Below, one piece after another: positions 1-8,323 of a stretch of DNA of 64,000 nt (positions are counted from its first letter, which is position 1; the number at the start of each line of letters is the position of its first letter). The notes beneath the pieces are model-generated. The model was not told the DNA's origin. It was given only the letters and a program-made list of their open reading frames with translations, and made no database searches. A program made the translations under genes and the position numbers. Source of the stretch: CAVTWD01 sp963738325 (GTDB lineage: Bacteria > Actinomycetota > Acidimicrobiia > Acidimicrobiales > Ilumatobacteraceae); contig CAVTWD010000008.1 in the NCBI GenBank assembly GCA_963738325.1, positions 186,001-250,000 of the forward strand, given 5' to 3'.

Positions 1-3000
1 TCCTGGTCATCGAGACCTGTTACGACCTGTTGCAGGCCAAGGCCGCGCTGCTCGGGGCGAGACGGGCGGCGGCCGCCGCCGGGCGGGAAGTCCCGCTCCA
101 GATACAGGTGACGATGGAGACCACGGGGCGGATGCTCGTGGGCTCCGAGATCGGCGCTGCGCTCGTCGCCCTCTCGGCGCTCAAGCCCGATGTCCTCGGC
201 ATCAACTGTGCCACCGGCCCACGCGAGATGACCGAGCACCTCCGCTACCTGTCCCGTCACTCGCCCCTGCCCATCTCGGTGCTCCCGAACGCCGGGCTGC
301 CCTCGGTCGTCGAGGGGAGCACGCACTACGACCTCAGCCCCGACGAGCTGGCCGACTTCCACCGCCGGTTCGTCAGCGAGTTCGGCGTGCGCGTCGTGGG
401 GGGCTGCTGCGGAACGACTCCCGGCCACCTGCAGCGCGTCGTCGATGCGGTGCGCGACCTCACTCCCGCCCCGAGGAGCGCCGTCGTGGAACCGTCGGTC
501 TCCTCGATCTACTCACCTGTGCCGATCGAGCAGGACAACTCGTTCCTCATCATCGGCGAGCGAACCAACGCCAACGGCTCGCGTGCGTTCCGCGACGCGA
601 TGCTCGCCTCCGATCTCGACACCTGCCTGCGGATGGCGAACGATCAGATCCGCGAGGGCGCCCACGTGCTCGACGTCTGCGTCGACTACGTCGGGCGCGA
701 CGGCACGACCGACATGGACGACCTGGCCGCACGCTTCGCCACCCAGGTCAGCGCCCCGATCGTGCTCGACTCCACCGAGCCGCAGGTGATGGAAGCCGGC
801 CTTCGCCATATCGGCGGCCGGGCCATCCTGAACTCGGCCAACCTGGAGGACGGCGAGCTCCCTGGCAGCCGGCTCGACCGCGTCTTTTCCCTCGCTCGGG
901 AATACGGCTGCGCTGTCATCTGCCTGTTGATCGACGAACGGGGCCAGGCCCGCGATGTCGAATGGAAGCTCGACGTCGCGCACCGCCTCCACCAGATCGC
1001 CACCGAGCGCTACGGGCTCGACGCGCACGACCTCATCTTCGACGCGCTGACGTTCCCCCTCTCCACGGGAGACGACGACCTCCGCCGCGACGCCATGCAC
1101 ACCATCGACGCGATCCGCAGGATCAAGGCGGAGATCCCCGGCGCGTACACGACGCTCGGCGTCTCCAACGTCAGCTTCGGCCTCTCGCCGGCGGCCCGCC
1201 ACACGCTGAACAGCGTCTTCCTGCACGAGTGCGTCGAGGCCGGCCTCGACTCGGCCATCGTGCACGCCGGGCGGATCATGCCCCTCAACAAGATCCCGGC
1301 CGATCAGCGCGACGTCTGCCTCGACCTCATCTACGACCGCCGGCGCGCTGCGACCGGCGGCGAGGCCGCGTATGACCCGCTGGCGGCACTGCTCGGGGTC
1401 TTCGCCGACGTGAAGGCCGCCACCGTGGAGCGGGAAGACCGCAGCGGCTGGCCCGTCGCGGAGCGGCTGAAGCATCGCATCATCGACGGCGACCGCGACG
1501 GCTTGACCGATGATCTCGACGCGGCGCTGTCGGAGGGGATGGCCGCCCTCGACGTGGTGAACGACGTCCTCCTCGACGGGATGCGGGTCGTGGGAGAGCT
1601 CTTCGGGTCGGGCCAGATGCAGCTGCCCTTCGTCCTCCAATCGGCGGAGACCATGAAGACGGCCGTCGCCCACCTCGAACCGCACATGGACCGGGTGGAG
1701 GGCCAGACGTCGAAGGGCCGCCTCGTGCTGGCCACGGTGAAGGGCGACGTCCACGACATCGGCAAGAACCTGGTCGACATCATCCTGACCAACAACGGCT
1801 ACGAGGTCTTCAACCTCGGCATCAAGGTCCCCATCGCGGACATGGTGGCCAAGGTGAAGGAGGTCGAGGCGGACGCGATGGGGATGAGCGGCCTGCTCGT
1901 CAAGAGCACGCTGATCATGCGCGACAACCTCGAGGAGCTGAACCAGCTCGGTCTCGCCGAGGTGCCCGTGCTGCTCGGCGGCGCCGCGCTGACGCGCAGC
2001 TACGTCGAGCGCGACCTCCGCGAGGTCTACGAAGGTCGCGTGTTCTACGGGCGCGACGCCTTCGAGGGCCTGCACACGATGGACCGGCTGATGGAGCTGA
2101 AGCGCTCTGGCATCGACGACCCCGACCTCGGCCGGGTGCCGACGGGTCGCGTGCTCCCCGGTCGCCGGACCCAAGAAGGCGAGGATCTCGCCACCGACGC
2201 CGTCCCGTCGCGCTCACCCGAGGTCGACACCGACCTGCCGGTGCCGATTCCACCGTTCCTCGGATCGCGCATCGTGAAGGGTATCCCGCTCGACGACATC
2301 GCCGGCTATGTCAACGAGACGGCACTGTTCCGCAACCAGTGGCAGTTCCGTCCGGATGCCGGCGAGCGCGATGACGAGTTCAAGGCCCGCATCCGGCCCA
2401 CGCTGCGCGAGCAGCTCGCGGCGGCGAAGGCCTCAGGCGTGCTCGTGCCCCAGGTGGTGTACGGCTACTTCCCGGTCACCGCCGACGGCGACGAGCTCGT
2501 GGTCTGGATGGACGAGGATCGCGCCACGGAGCGCGCCCGGTTCCGGTTCCCCCGCCAGCGCAGCGCACCGTGGCTGTGCATCGCCGATTTCTTCCGCCCC
2601 GCGGACACCGGCGAGCTCGACTACGCCGCCTTCCACATCGTCACCGTCGGCCATGCCGTGTCGGAGGCCACCGCCTCCCTCTTCGCCGCGCACCGGTACC
2701 AGGACTACCTCTTGCTCCACGGCCTCGGCGTCGAGATGGCCGAGGCGCTGGCGGAGTACTGGCACCGGCGCATCCGCGAGGAGTGGGGCTTCGCCGGTGA
2801 GGACGGCCCGACCCTCGTCGGGCTGTTCCGCCAGCAGTACCGGGGAGGCCGCTACTCGTGGGGCTATCCCGCCTGCCCGGACCTGGAGGACAACGCCGCG
2901 GTCGCCGCCCTCTTGGGGGCCGAACGGCTCGGCATCGAGGTGAGCGAGGAGACGGGGTGGCAGTACCATCCCGAGCAGACCACGTCTGCCATCATCTGCC

Positions 3001-3035
3001 ACCACCCGCGGGCCAAGTACTTCGTCGCCCGCTGA
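1..3035 (+). CDS. metH: Cobalamin-dependent methionine synthase (5' end outside window)
   Basis: Methylates homocysteine to methionine with methyl-tetrahydrofolate through enzyme-bound cobalamin. The gene is cut by the window edge; reading is open from base 3 with no start codon. About 1,010 residues remain of a family usually near 1,200. Modules in order: the rest of the homocysteine domain, with the zinc-type cysteines at nt 207-209 and in GGCCGT at nt 405-410; the pterin domain beginning GERTNANGSRAF; the cap and B12 domains with DVHDIGKN, whose histidine at nt 1752-1754 is the expected cobalt ligand; and the C-terminal reactivation domain through WQYHPEQTTSAI. All four modules are represented and no frame is lost. 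No riboswitch can be judged because the upstream region is missing. The identification is firm. Confidence 0.97.
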   Translation, partial: LVIETCYDLLQAKAALLGARRAAAAAGREVPLQIQVTMETTGRMLVGSEIGAALVALSALKPDVLGINCATGPREMTEHLRYLSRHSPLPISVLPNAGLPSVVEGSTHYDLSPDELADFHRRFVSEFGVRVVGGCCGTTPGHLQRVVDAVRDLTPAPRSAVVEPSVSSIYSPVPIEQDNSFLIIGERTNANGSRAFRDAMLASDLDTCLRMANDQIREGAHVLDVCVDYVGRDGTTDMDDLAARFATQVSAPIVLDSTEPQVMEAGLRHIGGRAILNSANLEDGELPGSRLDRVFSLAREYGCAVICLLIDERGQARDVEWKLDVAHRLHQIATERYGLDAHDLIFDALTFPLSTGDDDLRRDAMHTIDAIRRIKAEIPGAYTTLGVSNVSFGLSPAARHTLNSVFLHECVEAGLDSAIVHAGRIMPLNKIPADQRDVCLDLIYDRRRAATGGEAAYDPLAALLGVFADVKAATVEREDRSGWPVAERLKHRIIDGDRDGLTDDLDAALSEGMAALDVVNDVLLDGMRVVGELFGSGQMQLPFVLQSAETMKTAVAHLEPHMDRVEGQTSKGRLVLATVKGDVHDIGKNLVDIILTNNGYEVFNLGIKVPIADMVAKVKEVEADAMGMSGLLVKSTLIMRDNLEELNQLGLAEVPVLLGGAALTRSYVERDLREVYEGRVFYGRDAFEGLHTMDRLMELKRSGIDDPDLGRVPTGRVLPGRRTQEGEDLATDAVPSRSPEVDTDLPVPIPPFLGSRIVKGIPLDDIAGYVNETALFRNQWQFRPDAGERDDEFKARIRPTLREQLAAAKASGVLVPQVVYGYFPVTADGDELVVWMDEDRATERARFRFPRQRSAPWLCIADFFRPADTGELDYAAFHIVTVGHAVSEATASLFAAHRYQDYLLLHGLGVEMAEALAEYWHRRIREEWGFAGEDGPTLVGLFRQQYRGGRYSWGYPACPDLEDNAAVAALLGAERLGIEVSEETGWQYHPEQTTSAIICHHPRAKYFVAR

Positions 3036-3047
3036 GGTCATGACTCA

Positions 3048-3068
3048 GGACGGGAGCCCGGGCCGTCC
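3048..3068. terminator. Possible bidirectional hairpin between metH and the Ala/Lys-rich gene
   Basis: A 6-bp inverted repeat (GGACGG at 3048-3053, CCGTCC at 3063-3068) lies between two convergent stop codons. There is no T-tract, so this is a weak call based mainly on position. Confidence 0.3.
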
Positions 3069-3086
3069 GTAGGATCGGGCGCATCC

Positions 3087-3656
3087 TCACTCGTGGGAGC
3101 CGGCTTCTCGCGGGTCGACGCCTTCTGGACGGGTGCCGGCGCGCCACCACCGGGCGCGCGTCGCGGGGCTCCCCGCCTTGGCCGCCTTTGACCGCGACGG
3201 TGCCCTCGATGCGTTCGAGGCCTTCGACACATTCGTGCTCTTCGACGCTTTCGAGGCCTTCGCCGCGTTCGAGGCCTTCGCGGCGCCCGCCTTTGCCGTC
3301 GTCGCCTTGGCGGCGCGCGGCGGCGCGGCTGCCTTCGTGGCCCGAGTCGCCTTCGTCACCTCCGCGGCTACGGTCTCGCCGACCTCGTCACGTGGGGCCG
3401 CGGCCGGGCCGGCGGGTACCGTCCCTTCGGAGGTGACGTCGACACGGGCGCCCGCGGTCGGATCGCCTGACGCCGCGTCCGCCGGGACGACGGGATGCGG
3501 CGTCGCGTCGGGCGCGACGGGCCCGAAGGAGCTGACGACCGGTCGGGACGGAGCGTTCGGGCTCCCCATTCGACGGCGGGCCTTGAGCCGGCTCGTGACG
3601 TAGGCGACGGCGACGACGAGCGCGACCCATCTGAGGACCTTCAACAGCCGGCGCAT
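3087..3656 (-). CDS. Membrane-anchored Ala/Lys/Ser-rich low-complexity protein
   Basis: A 189-residue protein that I cannot place in a named family. It starts MRRLLKVLRW, runs into one hydrophobic segment (about residues 7-22), then a basic stretch (RLKARRR), an acidic/proline-rich middle, and a C-terminal third (about residues 100-170) of KASNA-, AAKA- and SKAS-type repeats. That tail resembles the disordered lysine-rich tails of histone-H1-like or HupB-type proteins. An ideal Shine-Dalgarno (AGGAGG, complementary to about 3663-3668) precedes the ATG at 3656. Topology suggests a cytoplasm-facing basic tail that could bind DNA, RNA or an anionic polymer. Function is inferred from composition only. 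The gene is convergent with metH and has no operon partner. Confidence 0.7.
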   Translation of the reverse strand: MRRLLKVLRWVALVVAVAYVTSRLKARRRMGSPNAPSRPVVSSFGPVAPDATPHPVVPADAASGDPTAGARVDVTSEGTVPAGPAAAPRDEVGETVAAEVTKATRATKAAAPPRAAKATTAKAGAAKASNAAKASKASKSTNVSKASNASRAPSRSKAAKAGSPATRARWWRAGTRPEGVDPREAGSHE

Positions 3657-3799
3657 TCTCGTCCTCCTCTGTGGTCCGAGCCTCCGGCGGCGGCGAAGGC
3701 AGCCGGGCGCGAGCCGCTGAGCCTAGCGACCGACCTGAATCAAGCTCGGACCCACCCCGTGTCGCGAACTCTGTTGCACCCCCTCGTCACGATGTTCCC

Positions 3800-4012
3800 A
3801 TGACCAAGCCGACCCCCCTACCCGAGCAGCTCCGGCTCCTCGATCCCCCTGGCATCCCGCTCCCACTCAGGCTCGACACCCGCACACGGCGCATCGGGCT
3901 CGCTGGCGTGGCGAGCGCCCGGGCCATCCTTGCCGAGCAGGCGCGCCGGTGCGACCAGATGGAAGCGGCCGGCGCCCATCCGCCTCTCCCCCGGCAGCCG
4001 GCCGCGGCATGA
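3800..4012 (+). CDS. Small conserved-looking protein, 70 aa
   Basis: Begins ATG (MTKPTPLPEQLRLLDPPG) and contains LDTRTRRIGLAGVASARAIL, a pattern I associate with short uncharacterised actinobacterial proteins having a D-R/E-R-T-R-x-x-G-L-x-G-[VI]-A-x-A-R-A core. The middle looks like a short basic helix and the ends are proline-rich. No cysteines, signal peptide or membrane segment are present. It stands alone between two minus-strand genes. A longer in-frame start at 3671 exists but its codons look non-coding. Function unknown; existence moderately likely. Confidence 0.5.
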   Translation: MTKPTPLPEQLRLLDPPGIPLPLRLDTRTRRIGLAGVASARAILAEQARRCDQMEAAGAHPPLPRQPAAA

Positions 4013-4021
4013 AGGGCACGC

Positions 4022-4996
4022 TCAGCGCGCCGAAGGCGCGAGGGCCCGCACAGCCTCTCTGTGATCGAAGGGGACGAGGGGCATCAGGGCCAGCGACGAC
4101 GTGGTCACGCCGTTGTCGAAGTACTCCTGGATCCGGGCCCGACATTGCTCGGGCGTGCCGTGCACGATCAGCTCGTCGACGACCGCATCCGGGATGGCGG
4201 CGAGGGCCGCCTTGCGGTCGCCCGCGTTCCAGGCCTCCCACATGCCGCCGAGCACGTCACGGCGCCCGAGCCACTCGTGGAACGCCGCGTAGACCGGGAC
4301 GTTCAGGTAGGCCGCGATGGCGAACTTCCCGGCCTCCCGGACGGCGGCCGTGTCATCCGACGGGCAGACGAAGATGCGGCAGACGATCTCCTTGTCCTCG
4401 CCCTCCGCCCGGACGATCGGCACCACCTTGGCGACATCCGTCGGCGACAACCAGTTGATGATGGCGCCGTCACCCTCGCGGCCCGCGAGGCGCAACATGC
4501 CGGGGCGCAGCGCGGCCACGAGGATCTTCGGGATCACCTCCGGCCGGACGCCGAGCCGGAACCCTTGCACCTCGAAGGTGTCGTAGCGGTGGCTGACCTT
4601 CTCGCCCGCGAGGGCCGCCCGAAGGAAGCGCACCATGTCGCGGACGCGCTTGTACGGCTCCTCGAAGGGCACGCCGTTCCAGCGCTCGACGATGACGTTC
4701 GACGACGTACCGATCCCGAAGGCGAAGCGTCCCGGCGCGGCGTCGGCCAGCGTCGCGACCGACTGGGCCATGCAGGCCGGCGCGCGCGTGAAGGCCGGCA
4801 CGATCGCCGTGCCCAGGCGCAGCCTCGGTTCCCAGGCCGCCACGAGTGCCAACGGGGTGAAGGCGTCCGCGCTGTCGGCTTCGGCCGACCAGACGTCGGT
4901 GTAGCCGAGATCGGCCAGCTCGATGAGTTGCTCACGCTGCCCGTGCAGGTGGCCTGGGAGCGGCAGGGTCAGGCCAGGGCGGGTGGGCAGGGTCAT
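4022..4996 (-). CDS. LLM-class (probably F420-dependent) oxidoreductase
   Basis: A 324-residue luciferase-like TIM-barrel protein starting MTLPTRPGLTLPLPG. Family signs include an early DVWSAEADSADAFTPLALVAAW segment, RLRLGTAIVPAFTRAP, FGIGTSSNVIVERWNG and the late HGTPEQCRARIQEYFDNGV block typical of F420-dependent LLM proteins. Its ATG overlaps the stop of the upstream thioesterase gene in an ATGA junction, so the two are translationally coupled. An in-frame start 150 nt further upstream lies inside the thioesterase gene and is not favoured. The substrate is unknown; pairing with an acyl-CoA thioesterase suggests fatty-acid or steroid-like substrates (inference). Cofactor F420 rather than FMN is inferred from the subfamily pattern. 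Confidence 0.85.
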   Translation of the reverse strand: MTLPTRPGLTLPLPGHLHGQREQLIELADLGYTDVWSAEADSADAFTPLALVAAWEPRLRLGTAIVPAFTRAPACMAQSVATLADAAPGRFAFGIGTSSNVIVERWNGVPFEEPYKRVRDMVRFLRAALAGEKVSHRYDTFEVQGFRLGVRPEVIPKILVAALRPGMLRLAGREGDGAIINWLSPTDVAKVVPIVRAEGEDKEIVCRIFVCPSDDTAAVREAGKFAIAAYLNVPVYAAFHEWLGRRDVLGGMWEAWNAGDRKAALAAIPDAVVDELIVHGTPEQCRARIQEYFDNGVTTSSLALMPLVPFDHREAVRALAPSAR

Positions 4997-5814
4997 GTCG
5001 CGACTCCTTCGGGTGGATTCCAGAAGCGGACGATGCAGCTCTGGCTGGCCGTCGCCAGCAACGTGCCGTCCTCCGCGAACATGTGCACCAGGCCGTGGCC
5101 GAAGCCTCGCTCCACGGTGTGCACACGGATATCGAGCAGCACCCACTCGGTCGGCACGAGGCGGGCGACGCGAAGGGTGTTGTCCAGGCTGTTGCCACCT
5201 CCCATCCTGCCCAAGGCCTGGCCCACGCCCATCGGCACGTAGTCGCCGAGCACGGCCAATGCGGTCGCGTCAACGGTCTCCAGGAGCTGGGGGATGCGCG
5301 CCCACAGCACGGTGTGGCCGTCACCCGCCGTGCCGTCGAGGCATTCCCATGTCCGGCCCACCGCGAGGCGGAGGTCGAGTCGCTCCATGATCGTGCCGTC
5401 GACGGGGAGCCGGGTCGGGCGAGGTGGGCAGTGCGAAGGGTGGGGCACGCCTTCTGGCATCCTCTCCCACTGCCCGGACGAGTCGGACTCCCGCACGCCG
5501 AGGGCAGCGTTGACAGTGAGGATCTCCCGATCGGCGACGTGGCCCACGGCGCGGGCCTGGGTGATCTGGTGCCCGGTCACCGCCAGCGTCACGTCGATGT
5601 CGAGGACTTCGCCTTCCTTGGCGTACTCCAGGTACTGCGCGGTGGCCCAGATGCACGGGCGCCCGCTCGTCCCCTCCATGGCGGAGATGGCCGCGCCGAG
5701 GCCGCTGCCGCCGAAGAGGAAGCCTCCGCCGGTGACGACGCCGGGCGTCACGTCGAGCGACCACCGGAACGGGTTGTGGCTCGGTCGCAGCCCGAGGAAG
5801 GAACGGGAATCCAT
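4993..5814 (-). CDS. Acyl-CoA thioesterase-family (double hot-dog) protein
   Basis: A 273-residue protein resembling TesB/4HBT_3-type double hot-dog thioesterases. The N-terminal hot-dog carries FLFGGSGLGAAISAM and TAQYLEYAKEGEVLDIDVTL; the second half has LDNTLRVARLVPTEWVLLDI and the usual end GLVHMFAEDGTLLATASQS. It would hydrolyse acyl-CoA esters in the cytoplasm. It is the first gene of a two-gene unit with the LLM oxidoreductase (ATGA overlap) and is divergent from the MFS gene, sharing a compact 74-bp intergenic region. The ATG at 5814 has a TAGAGT -10-like box 9 nt upstream, so the mRNA may be almost leaderless. Exact substrate unknown. Confidence 0.8.
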   Translation of the reverse strand: MDSRSFLGLRPSHNPFRWSLDVTPGVVTGGGFLFGGSGLGAAISAMEGTSGRPCIWATAQYLEYAKEGEVLDIDVTLAVTGHQITQARAVGHVADREILTVNAALGVRESDSSGQWERMPEGVPHPSHCPPRPTRLPVDGTIMERLDLRLAVGRTWECLDGTAGDGHTVLWARIPQLLETVDATALAVLGDYVPMGVGQALGRMGGGNSLDNTLRVARLVPTEWVLLDIRVHTVERGFGHGLVHMFAEDGTLLATASQSCIVRFWNPPEGVAT

Positions 5815-5823
5815 CGCCGCCGG

Positions 5824-5829
5824 ACTCTA
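5824..5829 (-). promoter_or_regulatory. -10-like box (TAGAGT) of the thioesterase gene
   Basis: TAGAGT on the minus strand ends 9 nt before the ATG at 5814. That spacing would start transcription at or just before the start codon. No Shine-Dalgarno is visible. Confidence 0.4.
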
Positions 5830-5853
5830 GGAGCAGGCCGCGCTGCCGCACGA

Positions 5854-5882
5854 TTTACACAAGCTTTTACTTGTGTTATAAG
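5854..5882 (+). promoter_or_regulatory. Sigma70-type promoter with a palindromic operator filling its spacer
   Basis: TTTACA (5854-5859), a 17-bp spacer and TATAAG (5877-5882) make a near-consensus promoter in otherwise very GC-rich DNA. A perfect 7-bp inverted repeat, ACACAAG (5857-5863) and CTTGTGT (5870-5876), separated by 6 bp, occupies the spacer and the edge of the -35. This is a classic place for a dimeric repressor (TetR or MarR type) to block polymerase. The expected start site is at about 5889, the G of the MFS start codon. No regulator gene is adjacent. Confidence 0.75.
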
Positions 5883-5888
5883 ACCAGG

Positions 5889-7393
5889 GTGGCGATCACG
5901 AGCAGGCGCGGCGCGTCCCGGCTCGGCATCGCCCGCCAGGACGCCGCCCTCGTGGCGGGGCTCGTGATGGCGGTGACCGTCATCGCGTTCGACGCCACCT
6001 CGGTCGCCACCGTGATGCCCCGCATCGCGACGGAGCTCCACGGCGACTCGCTCTACGGCGCGGCGTTCTCGTCCTTCATGCTCGCCAATCTCGTAGGCAT
6101 CGTGGTGTCGGGAGAGCAGGCCGACCGCCATGGGCCGGCCGCGTCGTTCGTGCTCGGCGTGGTCGCCTTCGGGGCCGGCCTGGTCGTTTCGGGGTTGGCG
6201 CCGACGATGCCGGTGCTGCTCGTCGGTCGGGTGCTCCAGGGTGCCGGCGCCGGCGGGCTCGCCTCGACCGCGTACGTGGCCCTCAGCCGGGGCTTCCCCG
6301 CTGAACGCCAGCCTCGTCTCTTCGCGCTCCTCTCGAGCGGGTGGGTCCTGCCGAGCCTCATCGCACCGGCCGTGGCGGGCACCATCGCCGAGCAGTGGAG
6401 CTGGCGGTGGGTGTTCCTGGGGCTGCTGCCACTGCTCGGCGCGCTCGATCGTGTTGGCCCTGCCTTCCCTCCTCGCCATGCGCACCGAGTCGCGCGCCCG
6501 GAGCGGACCGAGCCGCGTGCGGCCGGCGCTGCTCCTGGCCGCGGGGGCCGCCGTCGTTGTCGCCGCCCTCGGGGCCGACAGGTGGGCGATCCTCGTCTCG
6601 GGTCTGGCCTTCGGGCTGATCATCGGCCTCCCGGCGCTGCGCCGCCTCCTCCCGCCCGGGACGGCACGGGCGCGCTCCGGGCTGCCCGCCGCCATCTCCA
6701 GCCGCTTCCTCGTCAACATCGCCTTCTTCGGCGCCGACACCTTCCTCCCCCTTGCCGCCTCCCGCCTTCATGGCGCCACCCCCACCGTCTCCGGCCTGGT
6801 GATCATCGGCGGGGCGGTGTCGTGGACCGGCGGCGCCGCGCTGTCCGCCCGCAAGGCCACGTCTGCGGCCAGCAAGGTGGTCACCGCCGGCTTCGCCTTC
6901 CTTGCCCTGGGTATCGGGGCGGTCGCCCCGATCGTCATGAGCGGGTTCCCGCTGTGGGGTGCGTTCCTGGCGTGGTCAATCGGCGGGCTCGGTATCGGGC
7001 TGGTCTTCAACACGACGTCGGTGGCCGCGCTCTCGGCCGCGGCGCCGGGCCGCGAAGGCCTGGTGAGTAGCCAGCTGCAGATCGCTGACACCCTCGGCTT
7101 CGCGCTCGGCCTCCGGCTTCGGCGGCGCGCTCGTGGCCGCCGCGGATCGGGGCACGTTGGGACTCGACGTGGCCCTCGCCATCGAGTTCGCCCTGATGGT
7201 CGGCATGGCCGTCCTGGGGCTCTTCGCCGCTCGCGGGGTCCGCCGCGAGCTTCCGGCGCCCGCCGCCCCTCGCCCCGACCACGGGGAGCGTCCGGCCCCC
7301 GCCGCCCCTCGCCCCGACCACGGGGAGCTTCCGGCCCCCGCCGCTCCCCGCCCGGATCACCCAGAGCTTCCGGCCCCCGCTGCCCCCGCCTGA
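5889..7393 (+). pseudogene. MFS transporter (drug-efflux type), two apparent +1 frameshifts
   Basis: A 12-14 helix major facilitator, probably a drug or small-molecule exporter. Start: GTG at 5889, giving VAITSRRGASRLG; the earlier TTG at 5871 lies within the promoter. The first half carries RIATELHGDSLYGAAFSSFML and GRVLQGAGAGGLASTAYVAL, an MFS motif-C-like stretch. Frame is lost near 6441-6450 (LLPLLGAL, then IVLALPSLLAM one base later) and again near 7111-7116 (ADTLGFALG, then GFGGALVAAADRG one base later). Both are cured by removing one base, giving about 500 aa. Helices continue cleanly across both breaks, so sequencing or assembly error is as likely as true decay. The C-terminus ends in a Pro/Ala-rich tandem repeat. 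Confidence 0.75.
7249..7390 (+). repeat. 39-bp tandem repeat at the 3' end of the MFS gene (about 3.6 copies)
   Basis: Encodes repeats of the 13-residue unit ELPAPAAPRPDHG at the cytoplasmic C-terminus of the MFS protein. The period is a multiple of three, so copy number can vary without breaking the frame. Confidence 0.85.
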
Positions 7394-7423
7394 ACCCAAG
7401 CCGACCCGAAGTGGCCGGAGGGC

Positions 7424-8323
7424 TCAAACCTTGGCGGGCGGCAGCTCCTGCACGGTGGTGAGCACGGACGCGAACAGGTCGCCTCGCTCGCTCACCCTCG
7501 CGAGGACGTCCGCCGTCTCGAACACCAGCCCGGCCTCTCCCGCGGCGCACGCCTCGACCTCGTCCCAGGTGAGCGGCGTCGAGACGGTCGGCCGCGGTCG
7601 AGCCCGCAGCGAGTACACCGCCACCGTCGTCTTGTGCCGGGTGTTCTGGCTCCAGTCGACGAACACCTTCCCGGGTCGCTCGACCTTGGCCATCGTCGTG
7701 ACGACCTGCTTCGGCCGCTGCCGCTCGAGCAATTGGCCGACGGCCAGAGCGAACGACGACGCGTGATCGTGCGTGACCGGGCTGTTCACCGGCACGTAGA
7801 GCTGCATCCCCTTCGAGCCGGAGGTCTTGGCCACCGCCTCGAGACCGACCGAAGCGAGCACATCCCGCACGGCGAGCGCGATCTCGGAACAGGTGTGGAG
7901 GTCCGCGGGCGCCCCGGGGTCGAGGTCGAAGACCACGGCGCGCGGCGTCTCGAGGTCGTTGGCGAGAGCCATCGGCGCGTGCAGCTCGAGGGCCGCCAGG
8001 TTGGCCGCCCAGACCAGCGCAGCGGGCTCGTCGATCACGCAGTACTCGATGCGGCCGTTGCGGTCACCGGGCCCGACCGCGACGGGAACCCACGGAGGCC
8101 GGTGCTTCGGGCAACGCTTCTCGAAGAAGCTCTGCCCGTCCACGCCGTTCGGGAAGCGGCGGAAGGTGAGCGCCCGGCCGGCGAGGTGCGGGATCATGAC
8201 CGGCGCGATCCGCGCGTAGTAGTCGATGACCTCGGCCTTCGTGAAGTGGGCCTCCGGGTAGAGGACCTTGTCGAGGTTGGAGAGGGTGAGGGTGCGATCC
8301 CCGATGGAGACCGAGGTGCTCAC
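7424..8323 (-). CDS. ligD: LigD-type polymerase (PolDom) for non-homologous end joining
   Basis: A 299-residue stand-alone primase-polymerase domain of LigD, which fills and processes ends at double-strand breaks. Recognisable features: LSNLDKVLYPEAHFTKAEVI at the N-terminus, VVFDLDPG with the metal-binding aspartates, TSGSKGMQLYVP, and VFVDWSQNTRHKTTVAVYS. There is no ligase or phosphoesterase domain, so it is a split-type LigD. The GTG start overlaps the ku stop codon (GTGA), and the partner gene is Ku, which fixes the pathway. A ligase must be encoded elsewhere. Identification is firm. Confidence 0.95.
   Translation of the reverse strand: MSTSVSIGDRTLTLSNLDKVLYPEAHFTKAEVIDYYARIAPVMIPHLAGRALTFRRFPNGVDGQSFFEKRCPKHRPPWVPVAVGPGDRNGRIEYCVIDEPAALVWAANLAALELHAPMALANDLETPRAVVFDLDPGAPADLHTCSEIALAVRDVLASVGLEAVAKTSGSKGMQLYVPVNSPVTHDHASSFALAVGQLLERQRPKQVVTTMAKVERPGKVFVDWSQNTRHKTTVAVYSLRARPRPTVSTPLTWDEVEACAAGEAGLVFETADVLARVSERGDLFASVLTTVQELPPAKV

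Noticed and set aside
513..2174. Long antisense ORF opposite metH
   Set aside because: A shadow frame of a strongly conserved gene; His/Val/Glu-rich composition typical of antisense frames in GC-rich DNA.
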